A stretch of DNA of 22,920 nucleotides, taken from assembly GCA_937885175.1 (NCBI GenBank), contig CAKZZO010000094.1:1-22920 (forward strand), written 5' to 3'. The translations under genes were made by a program, and so were the position numbers. Of the stretch, positions 1 to 7,621 are shown piece by piece (the first letter of the stretch is position 1; each line of letters begins with the position of its first letter). This DNA comes from an uncultured Treponema sp. (GTDB lineage Bacteria > Spirochaetota > Spirochaetia > Treponematales > Treponemataceae). A model generated the notes under the pieces. That model was not told where the DNA came from, did not search any database, and worked only from the letters and a program-made list of their open reading frames with translations.

Positions 1-1270
1 TCTGGTCTACGCTGCCTTTCTGTCCCTCAATCTGCTTGTGCATGCTTTCGATGTTTGCGATAATCTCAGTGATTGAGGATGCAGTGTCCTGGGCCGCGCT
101 GGACATGTCTTCTCCCGCCACCATCAAGTCGTCTTTTGATGACTTTACGTCACCGATGATGTCCTGCAGTTTTTTGGCAAAGGCATTAAAGCCCTTTACC
201 ACATAGCCTATTTCGTTTGAGGAGTCAATGTCGATGCGCTTGGTAAGGTCTGCATCGCCAGATGCAATGTCCGTAATTGCACCTTCAACTACGGAAAGGG
301 GTTTAAGGGAGCGTACCAAAAGGAAGCCGATGATAAAGCAGAGGGCAATGGTGATGCCGATTGCAAATGCCATGAGCAGGTTACGGATGTTGTTTACCAA
401 ATCGTAAATCTGATTGTCGGGGATGGCAAGACCCAGAGACCAGGGCGTGCCTTCAACGGGTGTGTAGACAATCAAGTCCTTGCCCTTGCGGCCGTTTGCC
501 GTTACCCAGGCCTCGCCGGAATTGCCCTTTGTCATGGCAGTTGCTACCGGTATCAGGTCTGCGTTTTTGCTCTTGGGGTCAATGTCAGTAATGAAATTCT
601 TTTTCATGATAAAATCAGTCTGCTGATGAGCTATTACCATACCGGAACTTGCGAGCAGGAATCCGTAGCCGTTTGCTCCGATTTTAATCTGAGAAATTTC
701 TTTGGTAAGCGTGTTGACGTTCAGAACGCCGCTTATCATGGCGAAAGTCCTTCCGTTTCTGTCTTTGAGGGCGCGGGTGATGTGTACGACCGGCTGACCC
801 GTTGTTTTTCCGATAACGGGGTCGTCAATGGTCCTGTCCTTTCCCCTCTGCATGATATCCTGAAAGTAGCCGCGCTCAATTATGTTTGTAATGCCGCCCA
901 AATCGGTACGTGCCTGTCCGTCCGGTCCTGAAAGCATTACGTAGTCAAAATCGCCCCGCATGTCGGTGTGTTCGGGATCCATAATCCAGTTGTAGCAGGA
1001 TTCAAGGTCTCCTTCCTCCATAACATCTGCATGAACATAACCGTTCAGCTCCTTAAAATATCCGTCCAGTGCATTCTGCAATGAAAGCGAATACCCCTTC
1101 ATCATGTTTTCGTACATGTGTAAGTCTTCGGCAATAATATCTTTCTTTGCGTTTGAAGTGACAAATAAAAGTTGAATAACGTTCAAAGCGATGATAACGA
1201 TACCTGTAAGCACAATCAATCTGTGCGTGAGGCTCGTCCGCTTTTCCTTGGTAGCAATGGTTGTAGCCAT
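1..1270 (-). CDS. Methyl-accepting chemotaxis protein, N-terminal 423 residues (3' end outside window)
   Basis: This is a transmembrane chemoreceptor that would sense a ligand outside the membrane and signal to CheA/CheW. Read from the ATG at 1270, the frame is open to the window edge, giving 423 residues. Residues about 17-38 form the first membrane helix. Residues about 40-290 are extracytoplasmic and look like a double-Cache domain (for example DGQARTDLGG, then VYTPVEGTPWSLGLAIP). Residues about 296-319 form the second helix. A HAMP segment follows (RSLKPLSVVEGAITDIASGD), then the start of the signalling coiled coil, rich in S, A and E. The methylation and hairpin-tip regions lie outside the window. 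An AAGGAGA Shine-Dalgarno about 6 nt before the ATG supports the start. It is divergent from the next gene. The ligand cannot be told from sequence. Confidence 0.9.
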   Translation of the reverse strand, partial: MATTIATKEKRTSLTHRLIVLTGIVIIALNVIQLLFVTSNAKKDIIAEDLHMYENMMKGYSLSLQNALDGYFKELNGYVHADVMEEGDLESCYNWIMDPEHTDMRGDFDYVMLSGPDGQARTDLGGITNIIERGYFQDIMQRGKDRTIDDPVIGKTTGQPVVHITRALKDRNGRTFAMISGVLNVNTLTKEISQIKIGANGYGFLLASSGMVIAHQQTDFIMKKNFITDIDPKSKNADLIPVATAMTKGNSGEAWVTANGRKGKDLIVYTPVEGTPWSLGLAIPDNQIYDLVNNIRNLLMAFAIGITIALCFIIGFLLVRSLKPLSVVEGAITDIASGDADLTKRIDIDSSNEIGYVVKGFNAFAKKLQDIIGDVKSSKDDLMVAGEDMSSAAQDTASSITEIIANIESMHKQIEGQKGSVDQ

Positions 1271-1424
1271 AAAAAGTCTCCTTGCCTTTGTTGCCATCGT
1301 AACGCAAAAAAGGGTTTTCACAGTCTATAGCACATTTTATAATAATTCAACATAGAAATATGAAAGAAATGAAAAAAACGTAAAAATACTGTTTTTATTC
1401 TATGCGATATGCGGATTTTATGTA

Positions 1425-1439
1425 TATAATTGAAGCATG
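1425..1439 (+). promoter_or_regulatory. Candidate leaderless promoter: TATAAT six bases before the ATG
   Basis: TATAAT at 1425-1430 is followed by six bases and then the ATG at 1437. There is no Shine-Dalgarno. If the hexamer is a true -10, transcription would begin at or next to the ATG. No clear -35 is visible. The same spacing occurs before three other genes in the window. Confidence 0.5.
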
Positions 1440-2516
1440 GATGTGGAAAAACAGAATGCAGGGCGAAAGGGGAATAGAGGCTTTCTTTTTCGTATGGCTG
1501 GCAGTGCGTGGTCTGCCTTAAAAAAACATTCTGCATCAGCGGGTATGGTGATTCTCATTCTTTTTTTGTGCTTTCTGATGACAATGGTGGCTTTTGGGCT
1601 AATTATGTCCAAGATGCAGCGGACCTATGCCGTGCTGGTTATGTTCATTACGACATTTGTGCTTACCATTCCAAGCCACTGGCTTTTGATTCGCCTGGTC
1701 TATCGCCTGACGGGAAGGCATTTTTTGAGCAAATACGAGCAGGAACGGGAGATTGCCGCACTTCGTTCCGAACTTGCTGGGCGCAGGCAGGAGGAAGAGA
1801 CTCGCAGGAACAATAATTTTCCTCAGGAGCGGGGACAGAAGGTGACCTGGGTGCCTGTGTGGGAACAGCGCATTGACCAGCCGATTTTTGACAGCGTACC
1901 CTTTGAGAGTGAAAAACTGGTGCAGATTGACAAGCGGAGTCTCTTGTATCGGGGGGCCCGAAAAATGTACCACTGGGTTGTTCCGGTAAAAATCAATCGG
2001 GAAGAAAAGCCCGACAAAGAGGAACGGCTTTTTGTGGCGGGACACATTAGCGGACGGCGTGTCTTTTGGGTGGACGCTGGCGAAATTACCGTGAATCTTG
2101 ATGACCCCGCCAAGTTTGTCGTTTACGGGCTGAATGAAAACGCCATTCATGCGGGCTTTTTGGACGATGCGGAAACGCCTTCCCTTACAGTGGAAAAATA
2201 TTTTTGCTGGGCGGTAAGTGCTGTGGGCGGAAATTATGCCAAGCCTGACAGCATCAGAAAATTTGAGCTGATTCGTGATGATGAAATTTCCGCGCGTTCC
2301 AGCCGCATTGCCCTTCACTGGGAAAAAGTGGTGGATGACGTAAAGTTTGATACCGCCCGCGTGATGAAGGACGTGCTTTCTGCCACCCGAGAAAAAATCC
2401 TTTCCACCCTCAAAGCCGTAGACAGTGTGCGGGCGGTTGAGTTTGTGGACGGAAAGCCAGAACTTGGGGGCAATGAGCAGAAATTATTGCGGTATTTTGA
2501 CGCAAGTGAAAAATAA
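1437..2516 (+). CDS. Unknown membrane protein with two helices and a large soluble C-terminal domain
   Basis: I do not recognise this family. The 359-residue product has a basic N terminus, two predicted membrane helices (about residues 35-57 and 64-86), a charged coiled-coil-like stretch (about 98-125, starting KYEQEREIAALRSELAGRR), and a soluble domain of about 230 residues with many beta-type segments. The soluble part is probably cytoplasmic because the N terminus and the loop after helix 2 are positively charged. The ATG at 1437 has no ribosome-binding site but sits six bases after TATAAT. The next in-frame ATG at 1494 has no better signal. The gene is divergent from the chemoreceptor and convergent with the pyrophosphatase, so it is probably a single transcription unit. 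Confidence 0.75.
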   Translation: MDVEKQNAGRKGNRGFLFRMAGSAWSALKKHSASAGMVILILFLCFLMTMVAFGLIMSKMQRTYAVLVMFITTFVLTIPSHWLLIRLVYRLTGRHFLSKYEQEREIAALRSELAGRRQEEETRRNNNFPQERGQKVTWVPVWEQRIDQPIFDSVPFESEKLVQIDKRSLLYRGARKMYHWVVPVKINREEKPDKEERLFVAGHISGRRVFWVDAGEITVNLDDPAKFVVYGLNENAIHAGFLDDAETPSLTVEKYFCWAVSAVGGNYAKPDSIRKFELIRDDEISARSSRIALHWEKVVDDVKFDTARVMKDVLSATREKILSTLKAVDSVRAVEFVDGKPELGGNEQKLLRYFDASEK

Positions 2517-2557
2517 AGCCGATGTTCAGGCACGATGAATGGTAATGCGTTTGCTCT

Positions 2558-2631
2558 GGGGGAAAGTCGCTTCGCTTAATGAGTTTTGCGAACGATTCTG
2601 TGACAGAAGTTCGCAAAACTCACTTTCCCCC
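2558..2631. repeat. Large interrupted palindrome between convergent genes
   Basis: Left arm: GGGGGAAAGT (2558-2567), a 13-base insert (2568-2580), then GAGTTTTGCGAAC (2581-2593). The right arm pairs perfectly: GTTCGCAAAACTC (2609-2621) and ACTTTCCCCC (2622-2631). The loop itself holds a further palindrome, TTCTGTGACAGAA. The structure lies between two convergent stop codons, but the flanking run is AAAAAAA on the plus strand, which is the wrong side for a classic U-tract terminator of either gene. It may be a terminator variant or a copy of a dispersed intergenic repeat. Confidence 0.7.
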
Positions 2632-2643
2632 AAAAAAAGGAAA

Positions 2644-4848
2644 TTACTTAAAGAGTCCGCCCAGATATGTCCACAGGTTGTAGTGGGCAAAGACGGAAAC
2701 CGCCACGAGAGAAACCGTAGACATAATCTTGATGAAGATGTCCATACAGGGACCAACCGTGTCTTTGAGAGGGTCGCCAACGGTATCGCCTACAACAGCC
2801 GCGTCGTGAACAGCATCGTAGCCTTCACCACCTTTTTTGATGCCTTCCAGACCGCCCTGCTCGATGAACTTCTTGCCGTTATCCCATGCACCGCCGGAGT
2901 TTCCCGTAAAGAGGGCAATCATAATGGCACAGATTGTTGAGCCAATCAGGATGCCGCCCACGAAGTTTGCGCCAAAGAGCAGTCCGCACACAACGGGGAT
3001 GACCACTGCCATGAGGGCGGGAACTTTCATCTGACCGATAGAGCCTTTTGTAGAAATGCCGATACAGGTTTTGTAGTCGGGGTCTTCGGTGCCTGCGAGG
3101 ATGCCGGGGTGAGCCTTGAACTGGCGGCGGATTTCGTCAACCATGTTGCGGGCTGCCTTTGCAACAGCGTCAATCAGCATGCCGCTGAAAAGGAAGGGAA
3201 TTGCGCCGCCGACGATTGCGCCTGCAAGGGTCATGGGTTCCATGATGTTCAGCTGGGGAACGCCGCCAGTGAGTTTTTCGCCGGGAATTGAGTACATGTA
3301 TGAAAGCATAAGGGAAAGGGCTGCAAGTCCGCCAGAACCGATGGCAAAGCCTTTGCCGATAGCGGCGGTTGTGTTTCCTACTGCGTCCAGAGTGTCGGTG
3401 ATTTCACGCACGCCTTCGGGCAGTTTTGACATTTCTGCAATACCGCCTGCGTTGTCGGAAATAGGACCGTAGGTGTCAACGGAAACGGTGAGGGATACGA
3501 ATGAAAGCATACCCATTGCGCTCATTGCCACGCCGTAGAGACCTGCCAGATAATAGGCAAGGATGATGCCCAGCCCAAGGATGATACAGGGAATCATACA
3601 GGAGTTCATGCCAAGGGCAAGACCGGAGGTAATGGTAAGGGCTGCTCCTTCGCGGCTTGCTTCTGCCAGACGCTTTGTGGGCTTGTAGTCAGAAGAAGTG
3701 TAGTATTCTGCCACGATGCCGATTAAAATGCCTGCCACAACACCGATTGCTCCGCCGATAAAGGGTGAAGCCCAGCCAGCCTTAAAGCCAAGGGTGGTAA
3801 AGTCGATGCCCTTGCCGTTGAAAAGATTGTATGAGAGGCAAAGACCTGCCGCAATCGTGATGCCGGCACCAATCCAGGTGGCTGCATTCAACTGCTGATG
3901 AACTTTCTTTGATTTTGAAAGGTTGCGAATCAAGAGCGAAATGATGCCGATGATACAGGCCAAAAGACCGCAGGCCGCAAATGCCAGCGGGAAGGTGTAG
4001 AGGGCGTTGAGAGAAGTGCCTGCAACGCCTACCTTTACAATCAGGTTGTACGCCAGGGCGATTGCCGCAACGATAGATGCTACGTACGATTCCAGCAAGT
4101 CAGAACCCAAGCCCGCAACATCGCCTACGTTATCGCCTACGTTGTCCGCAATGGTTGCAGGGTTGCGCGGGTCGTCTTCCGGAATGTGCGCTTCTGTCTT
4201 TCCTACCAGGTCAGCACCCATGTCGGCAGCCTTTGTGTAGATGCCGCCGCCAACGCGGTTGAACATGGCGACCAGTGAACAGCCCAAGGCATAGCCAGAG
4301 AGAATGTTCGGAAAGCGGATGATTTCAATTTTGGTGAGCCAGCAGGTGGATGTTTCCAGGGTGTCAATCCAGCCCAAGCCAAGTCCAAATACAATGTAGA
4401 CGATTGCCAGTCCAAGGAGTGCAAATCCTCCTACGCACAAACCCATGACGGAACCGCCCCTAAATGCAACCTTGAGCGTCTGACCGATGTTCTCTGTTTT
4501 GCGAGCCTCATTGGTAACGCGTACATTGGAATAGGTTGCAATCTTCATGCCGATAAATCCGGCGAGAGCACTCATGGTGGAACCCAAAAGCAGGGCAAGC
4601 GCCACATACCATTCCAGAGCGAGCCACACGATTGCAGCTACAATCAGGACGACAAAAACCAGCACTTTGTATTCATACGCGATGAATGTGTTGGCACCCA
4701 CACGGATAGCCGCAGCAATTTTCTGCATGAGCTCCGTGCCTTCTTCCAGCCGTTTGACTGAGAAGAAATTGAAGGCAGCATAGGCAAGGGCTGCCAGTGC
4801 TGCCAGCAGCAAAAGAATAGAAAGATTCATAAAAGAATTTTCCCCCAT
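2644..4848 (-). CDS. hppA: Membrane-bound ion-translocating pyrophosphatase
   Basis: This enzyme hydrolyses pyrophosphate and uses the energy to pump H+ or Na+ across the cytoplasmic membrane. The product is 734 residues, of usual family length, and is almost entirely membrane helices. The substrate-binding signature is at residues 224-244 (EDDPRNPATIADNVGD), and EYYTS is at 381-385. GNTTAAIGKG at 491-500 carries Ala where K+-independent enzymes carry Lys, so it should be the K+-dependent type. Whether it pumps H+ or Na+ cannot be decided by eye. The start is uncertain. The ATG at 4848 has no Shine-Dalgarno, while the ATG at 4830 (residue 7) has a G run 11 nt upstream. A TACAAT about 14 nt before 4848 may be the -10. 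It is monocistronic, facing the gene to its left. Confidence 0.96.
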   Translation of the reverse strand: MGENSFMNLSILLLLAALAALAYAAFNFFSVKRLEEGTELMQKIAAAIRVGANTFIAYEYKVLVFVVLIVAAIVWLALEWYVALALLLGSTMSALAGFIGMKIATYSNVRVTNEARKTENIGQTLKVAFRGGSVMGLCVGGFALLGLAIVYIVFGLGLGWIDTLETSTCWLTKIEIIRFPNILSGYALGCSLVAMFNRVGGGIYTKAADMGADLVGKTEAHIPEDDPRNPATIADNVGDNVGDVAGLGSDLLESYVASIVAAIALAYNLIVKVGVAGTSLNALYTFPLAFAACGLLACIIGIISLLIRNLSKSKKVHQQLNAATWIGAGITIAAGLCLSYNLFNGKGIDFTTLGFKAGWASPFIGGAIGVVAGILIGIVAEYYTSSDYKPTKRLAEASREGAALTITSGLALGMNSCMIPCIILGLGIILAYYLAGLYGVAMSAMGMLSFVSLTVSVDTYGPISDNAGGIAEMSKLPEGVREITDTLDAVGNTTAAIGKGFAIGSGGLAALSLMLSYMYSIPGEKLTGGVPQLNIMEPMTLAGAIVGGAIPFLFSGMLIDAVAKAARNMVDEIRRQFKAHPGILAGTEDPDYKTCIGISTKGSIGQMKVPALMAVVIPVVCGLLFGANFVGGILIGSTICAIMIALFTGNSGGAWDNGKKFIEQGGLEGIKKGGEGYDAVHDAAVVGDTVGDPLKDTVGPCMDIFIKIMSTVSLVAVSVFAHYNLWTYLGGLFK

Positions 4849-4934
4849 TTTAAGATACTTCTATTGTATCACGTCTTTTGAGAACTGGCAAAAAAAATTT
4901 TGGAAAAAACAAGGGGTGCGGGGGAAGAAGAAGT

Positions 4935-4980
4935 ACCTTTTTGTAAAAAGGTTGCGTCTGCCCCTGCATTGCGGTATATT
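4935..4980 (+). promoter_or_regulatory. Promoter with adjoining palindrome upstream of the barrel gene
   Basis: TTGCGT (4952-4957), a 17-base spacer and TATATT (4975-4980) form a good sigma-70-type promoter with a start expected near 4987. A perfect 8+8 inverted repeat around a GT centre (ACCTTTTT / AAAAAGGT, 4935-4952) ends on the first base of the -35. It could be an operator, or only a chance AT-rich palindrome. Confidence 0.5.
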
Positions 4981-5007
4981 ATTATAGTAGATTTTGTGGG
5001 GTATGCT

Positions 5008-5673
5008 ATGAAAAAGATTATTTTTGCTGTGGCCGCATTTTTTTCTCTTGCGACTGCCGCTTTTGCCGCTGATGACGTTTCAAAGGGCTCTTTCAGCATA
5101 GGCTTTTCATTTCCGCAGGTGTACAATCTGAGACCCGCAGACAAGGATATTGATTCCGAGCGGTATTCTGGTTTTGGCATTAATTTTGCCCTGCGTGGCG
5201 TGGTGGGACTTCCTTTTGGCCTTTACGTGGACGGAAACCTGTATTTTCCCTATGCCCACAAAATTAAAATGGGTGATGTGGAATACCGCTATGATTTGAG
5301 CGATGTGCGGGTAGTGGGCATTGAAGGACAGTTGGGCGTGTACAGCGTGCTTTTGAATACCGGACGTTTTGCCCTTCCCTTTGGCGGTGGCCTGCACTTG
5401 AACTATCAGGACACAAGCTATAAGAGTGTCAGTGTCGGTCAGCCCGATTCTCAGTCAGTCTTTTCTGTGGGATTTGGCGGCTGGATAAACGCAGAGTTGC
5501 AGGTGACGGAAAAATTCACGCTCTATGGTGGTCTGCGCCTTGATTATGACTTCTGGCAGCGGCAAAAGACCGAAACAAAAGTGTCTGCAAACGGCACTAG
5601 GGTCAGCACGGAGTCGGGCATGTCCTCCATGCTCTTTGTCATTCCTGTTCTTGGCGTGATTATCAGATTTTAG
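5008..5673 (+). CDS. Secreted small beta-barrel outer-membrane protein (predicted)
   Basis: The 221-residue product begins with a clear signal peptide (MKKIIFAVAAFFSLATAAFA, residues 1-20), then alternating hydrophobic strands rich in Gly and aromatic residues, and ends VLGVIIRF with a terminal Phe, as in many outer-membrane barrels. The size fits an eight- to ten-strand barrel. No specific family is recognised and no ligand can be named. The ATG at 5008 is chosen because the signal peptide begins there. The upstream bases TGTGGGG give a weak ribosome-binding site. The gene has its own promoter (4952-4980), is divergent from the pyrophosphatase and convergent with the DUF523 gene. Confidence 0.8.
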   Translation: MKKIIFAVAAFFSLATAAFAADDVSKGSFSIGFSFPQVYNLRPADKDIDSERYSGFGINFALRGVVGLPFGLYVDGNLYFPYAHKIKMGDVEYRYDLSDVRVVGIEGQLGVYSVLLNTGRFALPFGGGLHLNYQDTSYKSVSVGQPDSQSVFSVGFGGWINAELQVTEKFTLYGGLRLDYDFWQRQKTETKVSANGTRVSTESGMSSMLFVIPVLGVIIRF

Positions 5674-5684
5674 TTTTTTTTTGG

Positions 5685-5754
5685 AGGGGAAGGTCTTCCC
5701 CTGCGCGCCCGCCGATACGAAACTTCGCCTACGGCTTCGTTGCGTATACGTCGG
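5685..5754. repeat. Two hairpins in the convergent intergenic region
   Basis: A perfect palindrome AGGGGAAG-GT-CTTCCCCT (5685-5702) follows a run of eight or more T just after the barrel gene's stop. A second structure lies at 5712-5754: arms CCGATACG and CGTATACGTCGG, with an inner ACGAA / TTCGT stem and a GCC-TAC-GGC tip. Together they probably end transcription from both sides, though the T run precedes rather than follows the first stem. Confidence 0.5.
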
Positions 5755-5774
5755 TCGCTACCCCTTCTGTGGGC

Positions 5775-6218
5775 TCAAACGCCGCCCGCAACGCCCGCTT
5801 CTGCAATATGATGCTCGCCGTATACGGCGATTCCCTTTTCAAGCAGCAACTGTGTGGTAATGCCGTTGCCTTCTACCAGTCCGCCGTCAAAAGCACCGTT
5901 GTGGATAAGACCGCATCCACAGGACGGACTTTTTTCTTTGAGGATTGCCATGCTGCATTCCTGTGACTCTGCAATCCACAGAGCTTTTCTGGCACCTTTT
6001 TGGTAGGCTTTGGTCTTGTCGTTTCCTTTGCAGTCAATCACCCTGTCTCCCCTGATTTCGCAGGGCTGTCGGGGAGTGGGAAGTCCGCCCAGCACTTCGG
6101 GGCAGACGGGAATAAGCGTGTGCTTTTTTGCCAGTGCCAGAACTGCTTTACAGGGCTTGGACGCGCCGTCATAGCGGCAGGCTTCTCCCAAAAGACAGGC
6201 ACTCACTAAGATTTTCAT
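5775..6218 (-). CDS. DUF523 family protein
   Basis: The 147-residue product has the hallmarks of the DUF523 family: the N-terminal start MKILVSACLLGEACRYDG, then CPEVLGGLPTPRQPCEI and the Cys-rich SPSCGCG segment near residue 110. The conserved cysteines suggest metal or cluster binding, but the biochemical role of the family is not established. The start at 6218 gives the standard N terminus; a longer frame upstream is only read-through of non-coding sequence. There is no Shine-Dalgarno, and TATAAT lies six bases before the ATG. The C-terminal residues AGVAGGV are encoded by GC-rich sequence next to the intergenic hairpins, so the tail may have been altered by that element. Confidence 0.88.
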   Translation of the reverse strand: MKILVSACLLGEACRYDGASKPCKAVLALAKKHTLIPVCPEVLGGLPTPRQPCEIRGDRVIDCKGNDKTKAYQKGARKALWIAESQECSMAILKEKSPSCGCGLIHNGAFDGGLVEGNGITTQLLLEKGIAVYGEHHIAEAGVAGGV

Positions 6219-6224
6219 GGAAAC

Positions 6225-6257
6225 ATTATAGTAAAAACACTGTTGTTTTGATATAGT
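6225..6257. promoter_or_regulatory. Back-to-back promoters for the DUF523 and metY genes
   Basis: On the minus strand TATAAT (6230-6225) lies exactly six bases before the DUF523 ATG, giving a probable leaderless start. On the plus strand TGATATAGT (6249-6257) is an extended -10 facing the sulfhydrylase, with a leader of about 33 nt that contains an AGAGGA ribosome-binding site. The two hexamers are only 21 bases apart, so polymerases may compete. Confidence 0.5.
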
Positions 6258-6296
6258 GGAGGCACAGCGCAAGTAATTGCACAGAAAGAGGATTTT

Positions 6297-7571
6297 ATGG
6301 AAATTGAGACAAAATGCATTCAGGCGGGCTACGAGCCAAAGAACGGCGAACCCCGCATGATTCCAATCGTACAGAGTACGACTTTTAAATATGACACAAG
6401 CGAAGACATGGGAAAACTCTTTGACTTGCAGGCAAGCGGCTATTTTTACTCCCGCCTGCAAAACCCCACTAATGACCATGTGGCGGCTAAAATTGCAGCC
6501 CTTGAAGGCGGAAGTGCGGCCATGCTGACAGGCTCAGGACAGGCGGCAAACTTTTTTGCCGTCTTTAACATTGCAAACGCCGGCGACCACGTTGTGGTTT
6601 CGTCCACGATTTACGGTGGCACTTTTAATCTTTTTAACGTGACCATGCGCAAAATGGGCATTGACTTTACCTTTCTTGACCCCGACTGTACGGACGCAGA
6701 ACTGGAAGCGGCATTCAGACCCAATACCAAGGCTGTCTTTGGCGAGACGATTGCAAATCCTGCTCTTGTAGTCTTTGACATTGAGCGTTGGGCAAAAGCC
6801 GCCCATGCACATGGCGTTCCCCTGATTGTGGACAACACTTTTGCCACGCCGATTAACTGCCGCCCTTTTGAGTGGGGCTGCGACATTGTTACCCACTCCA
6901 CCACAAAATACATGGACGGACACGATGCATCTCTTGGCGGCTGTATTGTGGACAGCGGAAAATTTGACTGGATGGCCCACAAGGAAAAATTCCCTGGGCT
7001 CTGCACTCCCGACGAATCTTACCACGGCATTACCTATGCAGAGAAGTTCGGCAAGGAGGGAGCCTTCATCACCAAGGCAACGGCACAGCTTATGCGGGAT
7101 TTTGGTTCAGTGCAGGCTCCTTTTAACGCCTATATATTGAATCTGGGGCTTGAATCACTGGCTGTCCGCATGCAGCGTCACTGTGAAAACGCAGAGAAAG
7201 TGGCGGAATTCCTTGCGGGGCATAAAAATGTGGCGTGGGTCAATTATCCCGGTCTGAAAGGAAACAAATACTATGACCGTGCGCAAAAATATATGCCCAA
7301 GGGCACCTGCGGCGTAATTTCATTTGGCGTAAAGGGCGGCCGCACTGCTGCGGAAAAGTTTATGAAACATCTGCATGTGGCCATGATTGCAACCCACGTA
7401 GCCGACGCCCACTCCTGTGTACTGCACCCCGCATCCTCAACTCATCGGCAAATGAGCGATGAGGAACTGGTTGCAGGTGGCGTTGCTCCCGATTTGGTGC
7501 GCTTTTCCGTAGGGCTTGAAAACGCAGAGGACATCATTGCGGACATCAAGCAGGCATTGGAGGCTGAGTAA
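6297..7571 (+). CDS. metY: O-acetylhomoserine sulfhydrylase (PLP-dependent)
   Basis: This enzyme joins O-acetylhomoserine and sulfide to form homocysteine in methionine synthesis. The 424-residue product matches the Cys/Met-metabolism PLP family: YFYSRLQNPTND (residues 49-60), the cofactor-loop segment MLTGSGQAA, and VDNTFATP (178-185). The pyridoxal lysine is K204 in THSTTKYMDGHD. The C terminus has LHPASSTHRQM and VRFSVGLENAEDI. The long insertion after the lysine (EKFPGLCTPDESYHGITY) is typical of sulfhydrylases rather than cystathionine gamma-synthase. AGAGGA four to five bases before the ATG supports the start. It is transcribed alone, away from the DUF523 gene. Confidence 0.93.
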   Translation: MEIETKCIQAGYEPKNGEPRMIPIVQSTTFKYDTSEDMGKLFDLQASGYFYSRLQNPTNDHVAAKIAALEGGSAAMLTGSGQAANFFAVFNIANAGDHVVVSSTIYGGTFNLFNVTMRKMGIDFTFLDPDCTDAELEAAFRPNTKAVFGETIANPALVVFDIERWAKAAHAHGVPLIVDNTFATPINCRPFEWGCDIVTHSTTKYMDGHDASLGGCIVDSGKFDWMAHKEKFPGLCTPDESYHGITYAEKFGKEGAFITKATAQLMRDFGSVQAPFNAYILNLGLESLAVRMQRHCENAEKVAEFLAGHKNVAWVNYPGLKGNKYYDRAQKYMPKGTCGVISFGVKGGRTAAEKFMKHLHVAMIATHVADAHSCVLHPASSTHRQMSDEELVAGGVAPDLVRFSVGLENAEDIIADIKQALEAE

Positions 7572-7584
7572 GGAAAGAAACTGT

Positions 7585-7621
7585 TTGCAAAACGGTAAAT
7601 CCATTGTATAATGGCAGTATG
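7585..7621 (+). promoter_or_regulatory. Strong promoter giving a leaderless start
   Basis: TTGCAA (7585-7590), a 16-base spacer and TATAAT (7607-7612) form the best promoter in the window. The ATG at 7619 begins six bases after TATAAT, where transcription should start. No Shine-Dalgarno precedes it or the second in-frame ATG at 7625. Confidence 0.65.

Noticed and set aside
626..931. 101-codon plus-strand frame
   Set aside because: It is antisense to the Cache domain of the chemoreceptor and has no start signal.
1599..2318. 239-codon minus-strand frame
   Set aside because: It is antisense to the membrane-protein gene at 1437-2516, has no ribosome-binding site, and shows no domain.
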